A stretch of 64,000 nucleotides of DNA from Clostridia bacterium (lineage in GTDB: Bacteria; Bacillota; Clostridia; Christensenellales; Borkfalkiaceae), in contig JAGHJS010000028.1 in assembly GCA_017886545.1 (NCBI GenBank), forward strand, positions 1-64,000, given 5' to 3'. The notes beneath the pieces are model-generated. The model was not told the DNA's origin. It ran no database searches and saw only the letters and a program-made list of their open reading frames with translations. Made by a program: the position numbers and the translations under genes. Below, one piece after another: positions 27,700-36,097 of the stretch; within the stretch, counting starts at the first letter, position 1; every line of letters starts with the position of its first letter.

Positions 27700-28557
27700 G
27701 TTTACAAACATCGTGCCGATACCGCTGTCGGACAAAATTTCTACGAGAATGGAATGCTCCACCCTGCCGTCGATAATAAATACTTTTTCGACGCCGCGGC
27801 GGATCCCCTCTTTGCAGCACTCTATTTTCGGGATCATTCCGCCCGAAATGATGCCCTGCTTGATGTAGGAAGCAATATCGCTGACGTAAATTTTATCAAT
27901 CAGGCTGGAAGGGTCGTCCTTGTCGCGCAGAACGCCCGCCGTATCCGTCATAAGAATGAGACTGCGCGCCCCCAAAGCCCCGGCAACGACGGCGGACGCC
28001 GTATCTGCGTTCACATTATAGATATGCCCCTCGTCGTCGTACCCGACCGTCGATATGACGGGGATATAGCCGTCGTCCAGAACGTCTTTGATCAGCTTCG
28101 CGTCCAGATCGGTGATCTTGCCGACGTACCCGAGCCGCTCATCGGCGACGGTACATTTCATCATATGCCCGTCGATGCCGCACAGCCCGACCGCTTTGCC
28201 GCCGATGCTCTCCAGAAGGTTGACCAGCGACTTGTTGATCTTACCCGCAAGCACCATCCGTACGATCTCCGCGGTCTCTTCATCGGTATAGCGCAGCCCG
28301 TCCACAAATACGGACTGCTTGCCGACGCGGCGCAGCATCTCGGAAATCTCGGGACCGCCCCCGTGCACCAATACGACCTTGATGCCGATGAGGTTCAGAA
28401 GGACGATGTCGCGCATGACGGAGAGCTTCAGCCCTTCGTTGATCATGGCATTGCCGCCGTATTTGATGACGACGACCTGGTTTTTGTATTCCTGGATATA
28501 GGGCAGCGCCTCCGCAAGGATCTGCGCGCGCACCTGCTTATCGTTCAGATTTTCCAT
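27691..28557 (-). CDS. argB: acetylglutamate kinase
   Basis: The 288-residue kinase phosphorylates N-acetylglutamate. It has VIKYGGNAM, LVHGGGPEI and the C-terminal GGMIPKIECC block. The N-terminal helix region (AQILAEALPYIQ) resembles that of arginine-inhibited hexameric kinases, which suggests arginine feedback; this is inference. The start at 28557 is set by family alignment, a much longer open frame upstream being out of step with argJ. It ends at an intrinsic terminator. Confidence 0.96.
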   Translation of the reverse strand: MENLNDKQVRAQILAEALPYIQEYKNQVVVIKYGGNAMINEGLKLSVMRDIVLLNLIGIKVVLVHGGGPEISEMLRRVGKQSVFVDGLRYTDEETAEIVRMVLAGKINKSLVNLLESIGGKAVGLCGIDGHMMKCTVADERLGYVGKITDLDAKLIKDVLDDGYIPVISTVGYDDEGHIYNVNADTASAVVAGALGARSLILMTDTAGVLRDKDDPSSLIDKIYVSDIASYIKQGIISGGMIPKIECCKEGIRRGVEKVFIIDGRVEHSILVEILSDSGIGTMFVNGD

Positions 28558-28573
28558 ATTCTTCGCCTCACTG

Positions 28574-29785
28574 TCAGGTCCTGTAATCCCCGTTGATCCG
28601 CACATATTCGTAGGTAAGATCGCAGCCCCACGCCGTCGCCTTTGCTTTGCCGCTGTTGAGCGCGATAAGGACGGTGATCTCATCCTCCGAAAGGACGCGC
28701 TTCGCCTCCTCCTCCGAAAACGGCACGCCGCTTCCGTTTTGGCAAACTGTAAGTTCGCCCGCACGGCTGCGGAACGATACATCGACTTTCATTACGTCGA
28801 CGTCGGCGCCCGCATAGCCGACAGCGCACAGCACCCTGCCCCAGTTCGCGTCCGCACCGAACATCGCCGCCTTGAACAGGGACGATTTGATGACGGATTT
28901 CGCGACCGTCCTTGCGACCGCTTTGCTCTTTGCGCCGCTCACTTTGCATTCGAGCAATTTGGTCGCGCCTTCGCCGTCTTTTGCGATGCAGCGGCACAGG
29001 TATTCCATAACGGCATACAGCGCCTTGCGGAACGCGGCATAGTCCTTTCCCGCTTCGGTAACGGGCTCGTTGCCCGCCAAGCCGTTCGCAAGCACACACA
29101 CCATATCGTTGGTGGACGTATCCCCGTCGACGCTGACCATATTAAAGGTATCCTTCACGTTTTCGGAGAGCGCCTTTTGCAGCATCGCGGGAGAGATGGC
29201 CGCGTCCGTCGTGACAAAGACGAGCATGGTCGCCATGTTCGGGTTGATCATCCCGACGCCCTTGCCGATCGCGCCGATCGTACACGGCTTCCCGCCGAGA
29301 CGGAAGGTATAGGCGATCTGCTTTTCGACCGTGTCCGTCGTCATGATCGCCTGCGCCGCTTCGGTGCTGTACGCACCCAGCCCCGCCGCAAGCTCTTCCA
29401 TATGCTCCGCCATCGGCTCGAGCGAAAGCGGGCGGCCGATCACGCCCGTAGACGCGACGACCACGTCCTCCGCCGCTATGCCCGTATGCTGCGCGACGAG
29501 CCCGCACATCCCTTCGGCGATCTCTTCGCCGTCCGCATTGCAGGTATTGGCGTTGCCGCTGTTGCAGACGATCGCCTGCGCATAGCCGTCCGCCACATGT
29601 TTTTTCGTCACGAGGATGGGCGCGCCCTTGACAAGGTTCTGCGTATAGACGCAAGCCGCCGCGCAGCGCGTTTCGCTCACGATAAGAGCAAGGTCGCGCT
29701 TCGTCTTGTTTTTGCGGATCCCGCAATGTACGCCGTTCGCCTTAAATCCCTGCGGCGCACAAACGCCGCCGTTGATCTTCTCCAT
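28574..29785 (-). CDS. argJ: bifunctional ornithine acetyltransferase / N-acetylglutamate synthase
   Basis: The 403-residue ArgJ recycles the acetyl group from N-acetylornithine to glutamate. Like the family it should cleave itself at the Ala-Thr bond in MINPNMATMLVF (Thr186 becomes the nucleophile of the beta chain). The N-terminal block GFKANGVHCGIRKNK and SGNANTCNA are typical. AAGGAG precedes the ATG at 29785. Presence of ArgJ shows the cyclic acetyl pathway; no argA or argE is seen. Confidence 0.96.
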   Translation of the reverse strand: MEKINGGVCAPQGFKANGVHCGIRKNKTKRDLALIVSETRCAAACVYTQNLVKGAPILVTKKHVADGYAQAIVCNSGNANTCNADGEEIAEGMCGLVAQHTGIAAEDVVVASTGVIGRPLSLEPMAEHMEELAAGLGAYSTEAAQAIMTTDTVEKQIAYTFRLGGKPCTIGAIGKGVGMINPNMATMLVFVTTDAAISPAMLQKALSENVKDTFNMVSVDGDTSTNDMVCVLANGLAGNEPVTEAGKDYAAFRKALYAVMEYLCRCIAKDGEGATKLLECKVSGAKSKAVARTVAKSVIKSSLFKAAMFGADANWGRVLCAVGYAGADVDVMKVDVSFRSRAGELTVCQNGSGVPFSEEEAKRVLSEDEITVLIALNSGKAKATAWGCDLTYEYVRINGDYRT

Positions 29786-29802
29786 TTTTCTTTCTCCTTG
29801 CC

Positions 29803-30732
29803 TCACACGGTAAGCGAGGTGCACTCGTCTATGCCGAGCATCAGGTTCATGCACTGCACCGCTGCGCCCGAAGCTCCTTTGCCCAGATTGTCGAACACGG
29901 AACAGAGCAAGATGCGCTCGTCGTTGCCTGCTACAAAAATGCGCATGCCGTCCGTTCCGGAAAGCTCATTCGCTGCAAGATACCCGCTCTCGCATTCGGC
30001 AGTCTGAATGAGTTTCTGCCCCGCATAGTACTCTGCAAAATACTCTTTCAGGTAGGAAACCGTGTATCGTTTGTTCAAAAACCTTGTGATCAGCGGCACG
30101 GTCACGCACATGCCGCTGTAATAGTCCGCAACGATAGGTGAAAAGACGGGAGGCTGCGAAAGCCCGCATACCGCCTGCATTTCGGGAAGGTGCTTGTGCG
30201 CCTGTCCGAGCGCGTACTGCCGCGGGCTGTCCAATGCGGCCGCCCTCTCCTCCGCTTCATATTCGGCGATCATCTTTTTCCCGCCGCCGCTGTACCCCGT
30301 TACGGAATACGCCACAAAAGGATAATCCGCCGGCGCTATCCCGCCCGCAACGAGCGGGTATACGAGCGACACAAAGCCGCTCGCATGGCATCCCGGTACC
30401 GCCACGCGCTTCGACGCGGCGATCTTTTTGCGGAACGCCGCCGAAAGCTCGGGGAACCCGTACGCCCATGCGGGATCGGTACGGTGCGCGGTGGATGCGT
30501 CAATGATCCGCACCCGCTCGTTTTCACACAAGGAGACCGATTCCTTCGCCGCCGCATCGGGCAGGCATAAAAACACGATGTCCGCCGCGTTGATACATTC
30601 TTTCCGCGCCGCGGGATCTTTCCTCTGCTCATCGGGAAGAGAGACGACGTGTACATCGCCGCGAGCGCCTAGGCGCTCGTAGATCTGCAAACCCGTCGTC
30701 CCCTCTTTACCGTCTATAAAAACGTTTGTCAT
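29803..30732 (-). CDS. argC: N-acetyl-gamma-glutamyl-phosphate reductase, short (type 2) form
   Basis: The 309-residue reductase makes N-acetylglutamate semialdehyde with NADPH. It begins MTNVFIDGKEGTTGLQIYERL, which with the short length identifies the type 2 AGPR family rather than the longer common ArgC. The catalytic cysteine is in AVPGCHASGF. It lies between argG and argJ with gaps of 15 and 17 bases. Confidence 0.95.
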   Translation of the reverse strand: MTNVFIDGKEGTTGLQIYERLGARGDVHVVSLPDEQRKDPAARKECINAADIVFLCLPDAAAKESVSLCENERVRIIDASTAHRTDPAWAYGFPELSAAFRKKIAASKRVAVPGCHASGFVSLVYPLVAGGIAPADYPFVAYSVTGYSGGGKKMIAEYEAEERAAALDSPRQYALGQAHKHLPEMQAVCGLSQPPVFSPIVADYYSGMCVTVPLITRFLNKRYTVSYLKEYFAEYYAGQKLIQTAECESGYLAANELSGTDGMRIFVAGNDERILLCSVFDNLGKGASGAAVQCMNLMLGIDECTSLTV

Positions 30733-30747
30733 TTCTCTTGTACTGTG

Positions 30748-31971
30748 TTATTTCAATTTTTTCTGATCGAGCAGCGCCTTCACCTTGATCGGCAAACCAA
30801 ACAAGTTGATGAAGCCTTCCGCGTCGTGCTGGTTGTATACATCTTCTTCACCGAACGTCGCGATCTCTTCGCTGTACAGCGAATGCTCGCTTTTGATGCC
30901 CGCGTTGATGATGTTGCCCTTATAAATTTTGAGTTTGACTTCGCCGCTCACATTCTCCTGCGTCTTATCCACGAACGCGGAGAGCGCCTCACGCAGCGGC
31001 GTGAACCACTGCCCGTTGTAAACGAGATCGGCAAATTTGATGGCAATATGCTGTTTGAAGTGCTGCGTATCTTTATCCAGGCAGAGCATCTCCAAAAGCT
31101 CGTGCGCCGTATACAGGATGGTGCCGCCCGGCGTTTCGTACACGCCGCGGCTCTTCATGCCGACCAGCCTGTTTTCGACCATGTCGATGATGCCGACGCC
31201 GTTCGCACCACCGATCTTATTGAGCTTTTCCATCAGTTCGACGCTGCCCAGCTTTTTACCGTCCAGCGCGACGGGGATACCTTTTTCGAAGGTCAGCGTG
31301 AGATAGGTCGCCTTGTCGGGCGCCTTTTCGGGAGAAACGCCGAGTTCGAGGATCTCGTCGTACTTCGGCTCGTTTGCGGGATCTTCCAGATCGAGCCCCT
31401 CGTGCGAAAGGTGCCAGAGGTTCTTGTCCTTGGAGTAATTCGTTTCGCGCGTGATCTTGAGGGGGATATTATGCGCCTCGGCGTAATCGATCTCCTCGTC
31501 GCGGCTCTTGATGTTCCAGATGCGCCAAGGGGCGATGATGGTCATTTCGGGCGCGAACGCCTTGATCGTCAGCTCGAAACGCACCTGGTCGTTCCCCTTT
31601 CCCGTGCAGCCATGGCAGATCGCGTCCGCACCTTCCTTTCTCGCGATCTCGACGATGCGCTTTGCGATGACGGGACGGGCAAAAGAGGTGCCGAGCAGGT
31701 ATTTGTTTTCATAGACCGCGCCCGCTTTCATCGTCGGATAAATGTAATCCTCGATAAATTCTTTGCGCAGATCTTCGATATACAGTTTGGAAGCGCCCGT
31801 TTTGAGAGCCTTCTCTTCCAGACCTTCCAATTCGCTCTCCTGCCCCACGTCCGCGGAAACGGCGATCACTTCGCAGTTGTTATAGTTCTCTTTGAGCCAG
31901 GGGATGATAATGGAAGTATCCAGCCCGCCCGAATAAGCGAGCACCACCTTTTTGATCTCTTTTTTCTGCAT
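30748..31971 (-). CDS. argG: argininosuccinate synthase
   Basis: The 407-residue enzyme condenses citrulline and aspartate using ATP. The PP-loop AYSGGLDTS lies near residue 12, and [15 protein letters not shown] and APWR follow as expected. The ATG at 31971 is chosen because AGAGG lies about 9 bases upstream; an in-frame ATG nine codons earlier falls inside the promoter-proximal leader. First gene of argG-argC-argJ-argB. The usual partner argH is not present in the window. Confidence 0.96.
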   Translation of the reverse strand: MQKKEIKKVVLAYSGGLDTSIIIPWLKENYNNCEVIAVSADVGQESELEGLEEKALKTGASKLYIEDLRKEFIEDYIYPTMKAGAVYENKYLLGTSFARPVIAKRIVEIARKEGADAICHGCTGKGNDQVRFELTIKAFAPEMTIIAPWRIWNIKSRDEEIDYAEAHNIPLKITRETNYSKDKNLWHLSHEGLDLEDPANEPKYDEILELGVSPEKAPDKATYLTLTFEKGIPVALDGKKLGSVELMEKLNKIGGANGVGIIDMVENRLVGMKSRGVYETPGGTILYTAHELLEMLCLDKDTQHFKQHIAIKFADLVYNGQWFTPLREALSAFVDKTQENVSGEVKLKIYKGNIINAGIKSEHSLYSEEIATFGEEDVYNQHDAEGFINLFGLPIKVKALLDQKKLK

Positions 31972-32000
31972 GGCTTTTGACCTCTGTGATTTTTTCATAA

Positions 32001-32029
32001 ATTATACTAACATTCCGCTGGTTCGTCAA
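32001..32029 (-). promoter_or_regulatory. argG promoter
   Basis: Minus-strand TTGACG (32024-32029) and TATAAT (32001-32006) with a 17-base spacer, about 30 bases before the argG start. Confidence 0.75.
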
Positions 32030-32071
32030 GCAAATTGAACCATATTTTTTCAAAATTATAATGAAAAATAC

Positions 32072-32128
32072 ATTCATTTTTGAATATAATGTATAAATAT
32101 TCATTAAATATCGGTTATTCATGAATAA
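32072..32128. promoter_or_regulatory. cluster of ArgR-box-like half-sites upstream of argG
   Basis: Five TGAAT/ATTCA half-sites lie within 55 bases: ATTCA 32072-32076, TGAAT 32081-32085, ATTCA 32099-32103 and the palindrome TTATTCATGAATAA 32115-32128. The segment 32090-32103 read leftward matches TGAAT-N4-ATTCA with one mismatch. Known ArgR/AhrC boxes have this form. The DNA is AT-rich, so some matches could be chance. Confidence 0.45.
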
Positions 32129-32153
32129 ATATATTTTATGCAAATACAGTCCG

Positions 32154-32176
32154 AAAAGAACGGCGCGGGCACGCCG
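32154..32176 (-). terminator. possible terminator after the YgjP gene
   Basis: Read leftward, CGGCG and CGCCG enclose a 6-base loop and are followed by TTCTTTT. It is short but GC-rich, and well placed 10 bases after the gene. Confidence 0.45.
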
Positions 32177-32185
32177 CGTTTTCGC

Positions 32186-32827
32186 TCACCGACGATAAAG
32201 GTTGGTCAGAAACGCGTAGTTTTTCAGCTCCCTGCGCAGGCGGCGCCAATCCGCACAAAGGCGACCGACTTCCTTCCAAAACGCAGGCGAATGAGCCAGA
32301 ACTTTCAGGTGGCACAATTCATGCACGATGACGTACCCGCTCAGCTCGGGCGGCAGCATCAGAAGCCGCCAGTTTAATTTAATTATCCCCGAACCGTCAC
32401 AGCTCCCCCATCTGGCTTTAAAATCGCGCAGCAGGATCTGCGCAGGCGAAAAGCCGAAGCGCCCTGCCAACCCGCCTGCTTTCCGTAACAATTCACCGCC
32501 GCGCGTGCGGATCAGATACGAGCGGACGGCGGTTTCACTTTTAAAATAAAAAGCGCCTTTATCTTCTCCGTTTCGTTCCGCACCGAAGCAAACGGGAAAA
32601 AGCTCTCCGCCGCAAAGCAGCGCACGCCCTTCCCTTACGGCATCGAACCGCGGGTCACGGCGGGCGACCTGCTTTTCGATCCATTGCCGTTTGCTCTCTA
32701 CAAAACGCATGATCGCGTCGTCAGCCATTCGGAGCGGCGCGCGCACCGTGATCTTCCCGTCCGCCACAAGAATGGAAAGAGTGCGGCGGCGGGAACGGAT
32801 CAGTTTATATTGAAGCTCTTCCAACAT
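32186..32827 (-). CDS. YgjP-like metal-dependent hydrolase (M48-related, DUF45)
   Basis: The 213-residue protein ends in a zinc-hydrolase motif HELCHLKVLAHSPAFW (HExxH followed by a third His), the signature of YgjP/DUF45 proteins. The stretch RWGSCDGSGIIKLNWRLL just before it is the other conserved block. E. coli YgjP has been described as a metal-dependent phosphohydrolase acting on UTP, but substrate here is open. Its ATG directly follows the thioesterase stop (TGA-ATG). Confidence 0.88.
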   Translation of the reverse strand: MLEELQYKLIRSRRRTLSILVADGKITVRAPLRMADDAIMRFVESKRQWIEKQVARRDPRFDAVREGRALLCGGELFPVCFGAERNGEDKGAFYFKSETAVRSYLIRTRGGELLRKAGGLAGRFGFSPAQILLRDFKARWGSCDGSGIIKLNWRLLMLPPELSGYVIVHELCHLKVLAHSPAFWKEVGRLCADWRRLRRELKNYAFLTNLYRR

Positions 32828-33574
32828 TCACTCCGTTTGCGCTCTGCAAAATTCGACCCTGGCTGAAACGACAGGGACTTCACCGCACTTACCAACAACC
32901 TGATAGACACTGTCGGAAAGCGCATGTCTGTAAAAATCCAACCGATCGCCCTCATGCGACTGACGCAGGAAATGCAAGCTGAAGCCCGATAAAACACGGG
33001 CGGACAACTCTTTTACCGAAAAGCAATTGAATACACAGTCAGCATATTTGATATTGTTCATATGCATGTTCAGATCGTATTCGGAACACGCGACCGTCAT
33101 TGAATAAATCGGCTTTTCCCGCAAAGGGATCTCCTCTCCGATCTTCCAATCCTGATCCGTAAAAGCGCGCTCCTCCGAAAGAACCGTCTCTTTGTGCGGA
33201 ACTTTGGCGGCCGGCACGATCCTCCCGCATTCATCCAGAACACACCAACGGGAAACCGCGCGGATCACTGTTTCAGCGGATGCGTCTTCCACAAAAAAAC
33301 TGCGTTCAAAAATTGCCTTGTTCGGGGAATGCGGACGCGTACGCACCGTTACGTTCTCCCCCTGCATCGGTCTCCGACCGATCCGTACGCAAATTTTTGA
33401 AAGGACCCAAAAGCGTCCTTCCTCGCGCAGGCGGTCAAACCCCATGCCCATTTCCTGCGAATGTTCCGCTGCGGCTTCCTGAAAATAGCCAAGCAACGCA
33501 GACGGTTTCAGCGCCTGCATAAAATCCGATTCATAATTGCGTACGGAATATTTCAAACAAAATTCGCCGTTCAC
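32828..33574 (-). CDS. acyl-ACP thioesterase family protein
   Basis: The 248-residue protein contains two hotdog halves typical of bacterial acyl-ACP thioesterases (FatA/FatB related): N-terminal GYFQEAAAEHSQEMG and FWVLSKICVRI, and C-terminal YDLNMHMNNIKYADCVFN, where the Asn-His of NMHMNN are likely catalytic. It releases fatty acids from acyl carrier protein. The start codon is GTG at 33572-33574, preceded by AGGTG. Its promoter is at 33610-33639, and it is divergent from the PadR-like gene. Confidence 0.85.
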   Translation of the reverse strand: MNGEFCLKYSVRNYESDFMQALKPSALLGYFQEAAAEHSQEMGMGFDRLREEGRFWVLSKICVRIGRRPMQGENVTVRTRPHSPNKAIFERSFFVEDASAETVIRAVSRWCVLDECGRIVPAAKVPHKETVLSEERAFTDQDWKIGEEIPLREKPIYSMTVACSEYDLNMHMNNIKYADCVFNCFSVKELSARVLSGFSLHFLRQSHEGDRLDFYRHALSDSVYQVVGKCGEVPVVSARVEFCRAQTE

Positions 33575-33609
33575 TTTTATCTGTACACCTGCCTGTTTTG
33601 TTCCCGTCT

Positions 33610-33639
33610 ATTTTAACGCAAGTCGGGTGATTTTGTCCA
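33610..33639 (-). promoter_or_regulatory. promoter of the thioesterase gene
   Basis: Minus-strand TGGACA (33634-33639) and TAAAAT (33610-33615), spacer 18. It faces away from the PadR-like promoter. Confidence 0.5.
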
Positions 33640-33676
33640 CTGTTTGGCAGGAGCATCCTTTCGGCGATTTTCTAAA

Positions 33677-33693
33677 ATTATGTGACACATAAT
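33677..33693. promoter_or_regulatory. perfect 17-bp palindrome, candidate PadR operator
   Basis: ATTATGTG-A-CACATAAT is an exact 8-bp inverted repeat about a single base. It lies between the divergent thioesterase and PadR-like promoters, about 40 bases from each -35 box. PadR proteins are known to bind dyads containing ATGT...ACAT, so autoregulation is plausible but not shown. Confidence 0.5.
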
Positions 33694-33736
33694 ACTTTGC
33701 AAAAAGGTTCGATTTATAAAATATACGTGAATTCTA

Positions 33737-33765
33737 TTGACATTTTCTGTCATATATTGTATAAT
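33737..33765 (+). promoter_or_regulatory. promoter of the PadR-like gene
   Basis: Consensus TTGACA (33737-33742) and TATAAT (33760-33765) with a 17-base spacer, followed by AAGGAGG before the ATG at 33788. Confidence 0.85.
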
Positions 33766-33787
33766 TTTAGCGAAGGAGGTATGAAAA

Positions 33788-35443
33788 ATGGCCGACGAAT
33801 TTACGAATGAAAACGAAAAAAAGGCGCCCGAAAATGACTCCTCTATCAGCAGCGAACTGATCCGCGGACACATCAACACGATCATCCTGCGAACACTGTA
33901 CGACGGAGACAAGTACGGGTATGAGATCATAAACGAGATCGAGGACAAAAGCAAGGGGCAATATACCCTCAAACAACCTACTCTGTACAGCGCGCTGAAG
34001 CGGCTTGAATCGCAGGATTTTGTCACTTCCTACTGGGGCGGCGTCAGCAACGGAGGGAGAAGAAAGTATTTTCAAATAACGGAGAAGGGAAGAAAGATCG
34101 TTGAACAGAATCTTGCGGAATGGGAATATTCGCGCACGATCATCGACAGCCTCATTTCCGAGAAAGACTATGATTTCAATAATCCGCCTCCCGCCCCGTC
34201 TGTTGATTTCAGTTTGCTGAAAAAATCCACTACCCGAGTCCCTGCCGGGAAGGGCGACATGAACGACGAAGAGTTTTCCTACGGGGAAGGCGCCGAACCG
34301 ACGGACGATGCGGATAATAACGCTGCCGAAAGCGCTGAACCCGCCGAGCCCGCCCCGGAGAGCGAAACGCAGTCTGCCCCTGCCGCCGAGACGGAGGCAG
34401 AGCCGCAGGAACCTGCTTTCGAAGAGGATGTCAGCGCCACCGAAGAGAACGTATACGCTGAGGAAGAGCCTCACGTGCTCACCCCCGAAGAACAGCAGCG
34501 CATCCACGAAAATTACCGCGCTTTGATCGGTGAAAACGGTGAAAGCGATTATTATACGCAGATAAGCCGCCGAAACGAAGAGGAAGAGCTTCAGCGGCGG
34601 CAGGCGGAACAAGCGCAATACGCAGAAGAGCAATATCCCGACGAAGTTCCCTACGCACAATCGGCTGAAGCCGCCGCGTATGACGAACAATATGAGCATA
34701 ACAGAGCCGTCTCTTCTGAACTTCTGTATGCCAACAGGCCGCCGGAAGAGCGGAATTATAAAGAGCTGATCGCCCGCCTGTACGATAACACTCGCCACGA
34801 CGAGGCACCTTTTGAGGAGACGGAATACGAACCCGAACCTCCCGCCGAACCGACTCCCCCTCCCCCGCAGCCGCCGCAGGCCGAACAGCCTGCGCCGCCG
34901 CGCCAGGATGTGCGCCCCTCCGGAAATATTGAATTTTACGACGTGGAAGAGCGCGCCGAAAACGAAGGGCTTCGCGTTACAACGGCGACAGGCAGGCGGA
35001 ACACCGTTTCCGCTCATCCCGGTACAGGCTCAACGTTTGATAAAGGGAGGCTTCTGTTCATCACGGCCCTTTGGGTTTTCGGCGTCGCGATCGCAGAGTC
35101 GATCATAAATGCCTGCCTTATCAATGTCCTCGGCACAAACGCGGCATATGTTACCCTTCCCTTTGTTTTCGCGCTCATCATGTTAGGCGTGTTCTGGATC
35201 CTATTCCTGCGCGGATACGGGAAAAACAGTAAAAAAGTCAAAACAAAATCGTACGTATCGGCAACACTGATCATTTATGTCAACGTCGTTTTGATCATCT
35301 GCCTCATCGCCTTCCTTGTAACGGGATTCAGCGGCACCATCACTGCTCGGAACATCTTTGTCTACGCCATTCTCCCCTGTATTTATCTGTTTAACATTCC
35401 GCTGTTTGCGATCATATATTATTATCTTTTCAGCAAGGAATGA
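33788..35443 (+). CDS. PadR-family regulator with long acidic linker and C-terminal membrane domain
   Basis: The 551-residue protein has an N-terminal PadR winged helix (about residues 20-110: ILRTLYDGDKYGYEIINEI...QPTLYSALKRLESQDFV...GGRRKYFQITEKG). A Glu/Pro/Ala-rich, probably disordered linker follows (about 130-410, including a run of prolines near 360). The C-terminus has about four transmembrane helices (about 417-551). Most PadR proteins are 100-200 residues and soluble, so this looks like a membrane-tethered regulator. GGAGG lies upstream of the start. The ligand and targets are unknown; the 17-bp palindrome upstream may be its operator. Confidence 0.85.
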   Translation: MADEFTNENEKKAPENDSSISSELIRGHINTIILRTLYDGDKYGYEIINEIEDKSKGQYTLKQPTLYSALKRLESQDFVTSYWGGVSNGGRRKYFQITEKGRKIVEQNLAEWEYSRTIIDSLISEKDYDFNNPPPAPSVDFSLLKKSTTRVPAGKGDMNDEEFSYGEGAEPTDDADNNAAESAEPAEPAPESETQSAPAAETEAEPQEPAFEEDVSATEENVYAEEEPHVLTPEEQQRIHENYRALIGENGESDYYTQISRRNEEEELQRRQAEQAQYAEEQYPDEVPYAQSAEAAAYDEQYEHNRAVSSELLYANRPPEERNYKELIARLYDNTRHDEAPFEETEYEPEPPAEPTPPPPQPPQAEQPAPPRQDVRPSGNIEFYDVEERAENEGLRVTTATGRRNTVSAHPGTGSTFDKGRLLFITALWVFGVAIAESIINACLINVLGTNAAYVTLPFVFALIMLGVFWILFLRGYGKNSKKVKTKSYVSATLIIYVNVVLIICLIAFLVTGFSGTITARNIFVYAILPCIYLFNIPLFAIIYYYLFSKE

Positions 35444-35460
35444 GCTTTACCGCAGAACAA

Positions 35461-35490
35461 AGGCGCGCTTCGGATGAAGCGCGCCTCTTT
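35461..35490. terminator. terminator between the PadR-like gene and the leftward unknown gene
   Basis: An 11-bp perfect stem (35461-35471 with 35476-35486), loop GGAT, followed by CTTTCT on the plus strand and TTTGTTCT on the minus strand. Confidence 0.75.
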
Positions 35491-36087
35491 CTATACACTT
35501 TTCCCTGAAGGACAGCCTTCACACCCGCCCGTCGCCGTTATGCCCGAATACTTTCCTTTCCCCGCCTTAAACGCCAGCAGCGAAAAAATATGCTCCTTGA
35601 CCCGATCGTCTTGCAGATGATAATAAACGCATTGTATTCCGTTTGCCCTGACCGGACAAAAGTCATACGGCCATTGGATAACTTCCCGAGAGAAGTCGTT
35701 GCGCACCGCTTCAAAACGTCTGCGCTCTTCCGCATTAAAATAAACGGCAAGATAGAACTTATCCGCATCCAACGCAAACGCACAGAACGTCCGCCCGTTC
35801 TTTTTCAGACGGCAATACAGCCGCGCAAACCTGTCGCCTGCGCTCCACGTGCGCTCCTTCACGCCGAACCGCAATTCGATCTCATGCAAAAAGGAAAGGA
35901 ATTTTCCGTACGTCGGCTCCTGCACAAGCTCATACGCATACGCCAAACATTCTTCATCCGTATCCGGAAGATAGCGCGTACGAGGCAGCAACACTCTCCG
36001 AAGAACATCTCTTTCTTCTTCGGTCAGTTTTTTGGGATCGATCTTTAAAAATTTTTTCTGAACATATGTATAAGGACGTTCAGCCAT
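35491..36087 (-). CDS. conserved protein of unknown function
   Basis: The 198-residue protein (MAERPYTYVQKKF...) is soluble and rich in charged and aromatic residues. A C-terminal pair of Cys in GGCEGCP and a FCPVRANGIQCVYYH stretch could bind metal, but no known family is recognised. There is no clear Shine-Dalgarno before the ATG. It follows tlyA by 10 bases at the end of the leftward spoIIIA-to-tlyA block, so it is probably translated from the tlyA transcript. Confidence 0.65.
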   Translation of the reverse strand: MAERPYTYVQKKFLKIDPKKLTEEERDVLRRVLLPRTRYLPDTDEECLAYAYELVQEPTYGKFLSFLHEIELRFGVKERTWSAGDRFARLYCRLKKNGRTFCAFALDADKFYLAVYFNAEERRRFEAVRNDFSREVIQWPYDFCPVRANGIQCVYYHLQDDRVKEHIFSLLAFKAGKGKYSGITATGGCEGCPSGKSV

Positions 36088-36097
36088 ACTTTACCGT

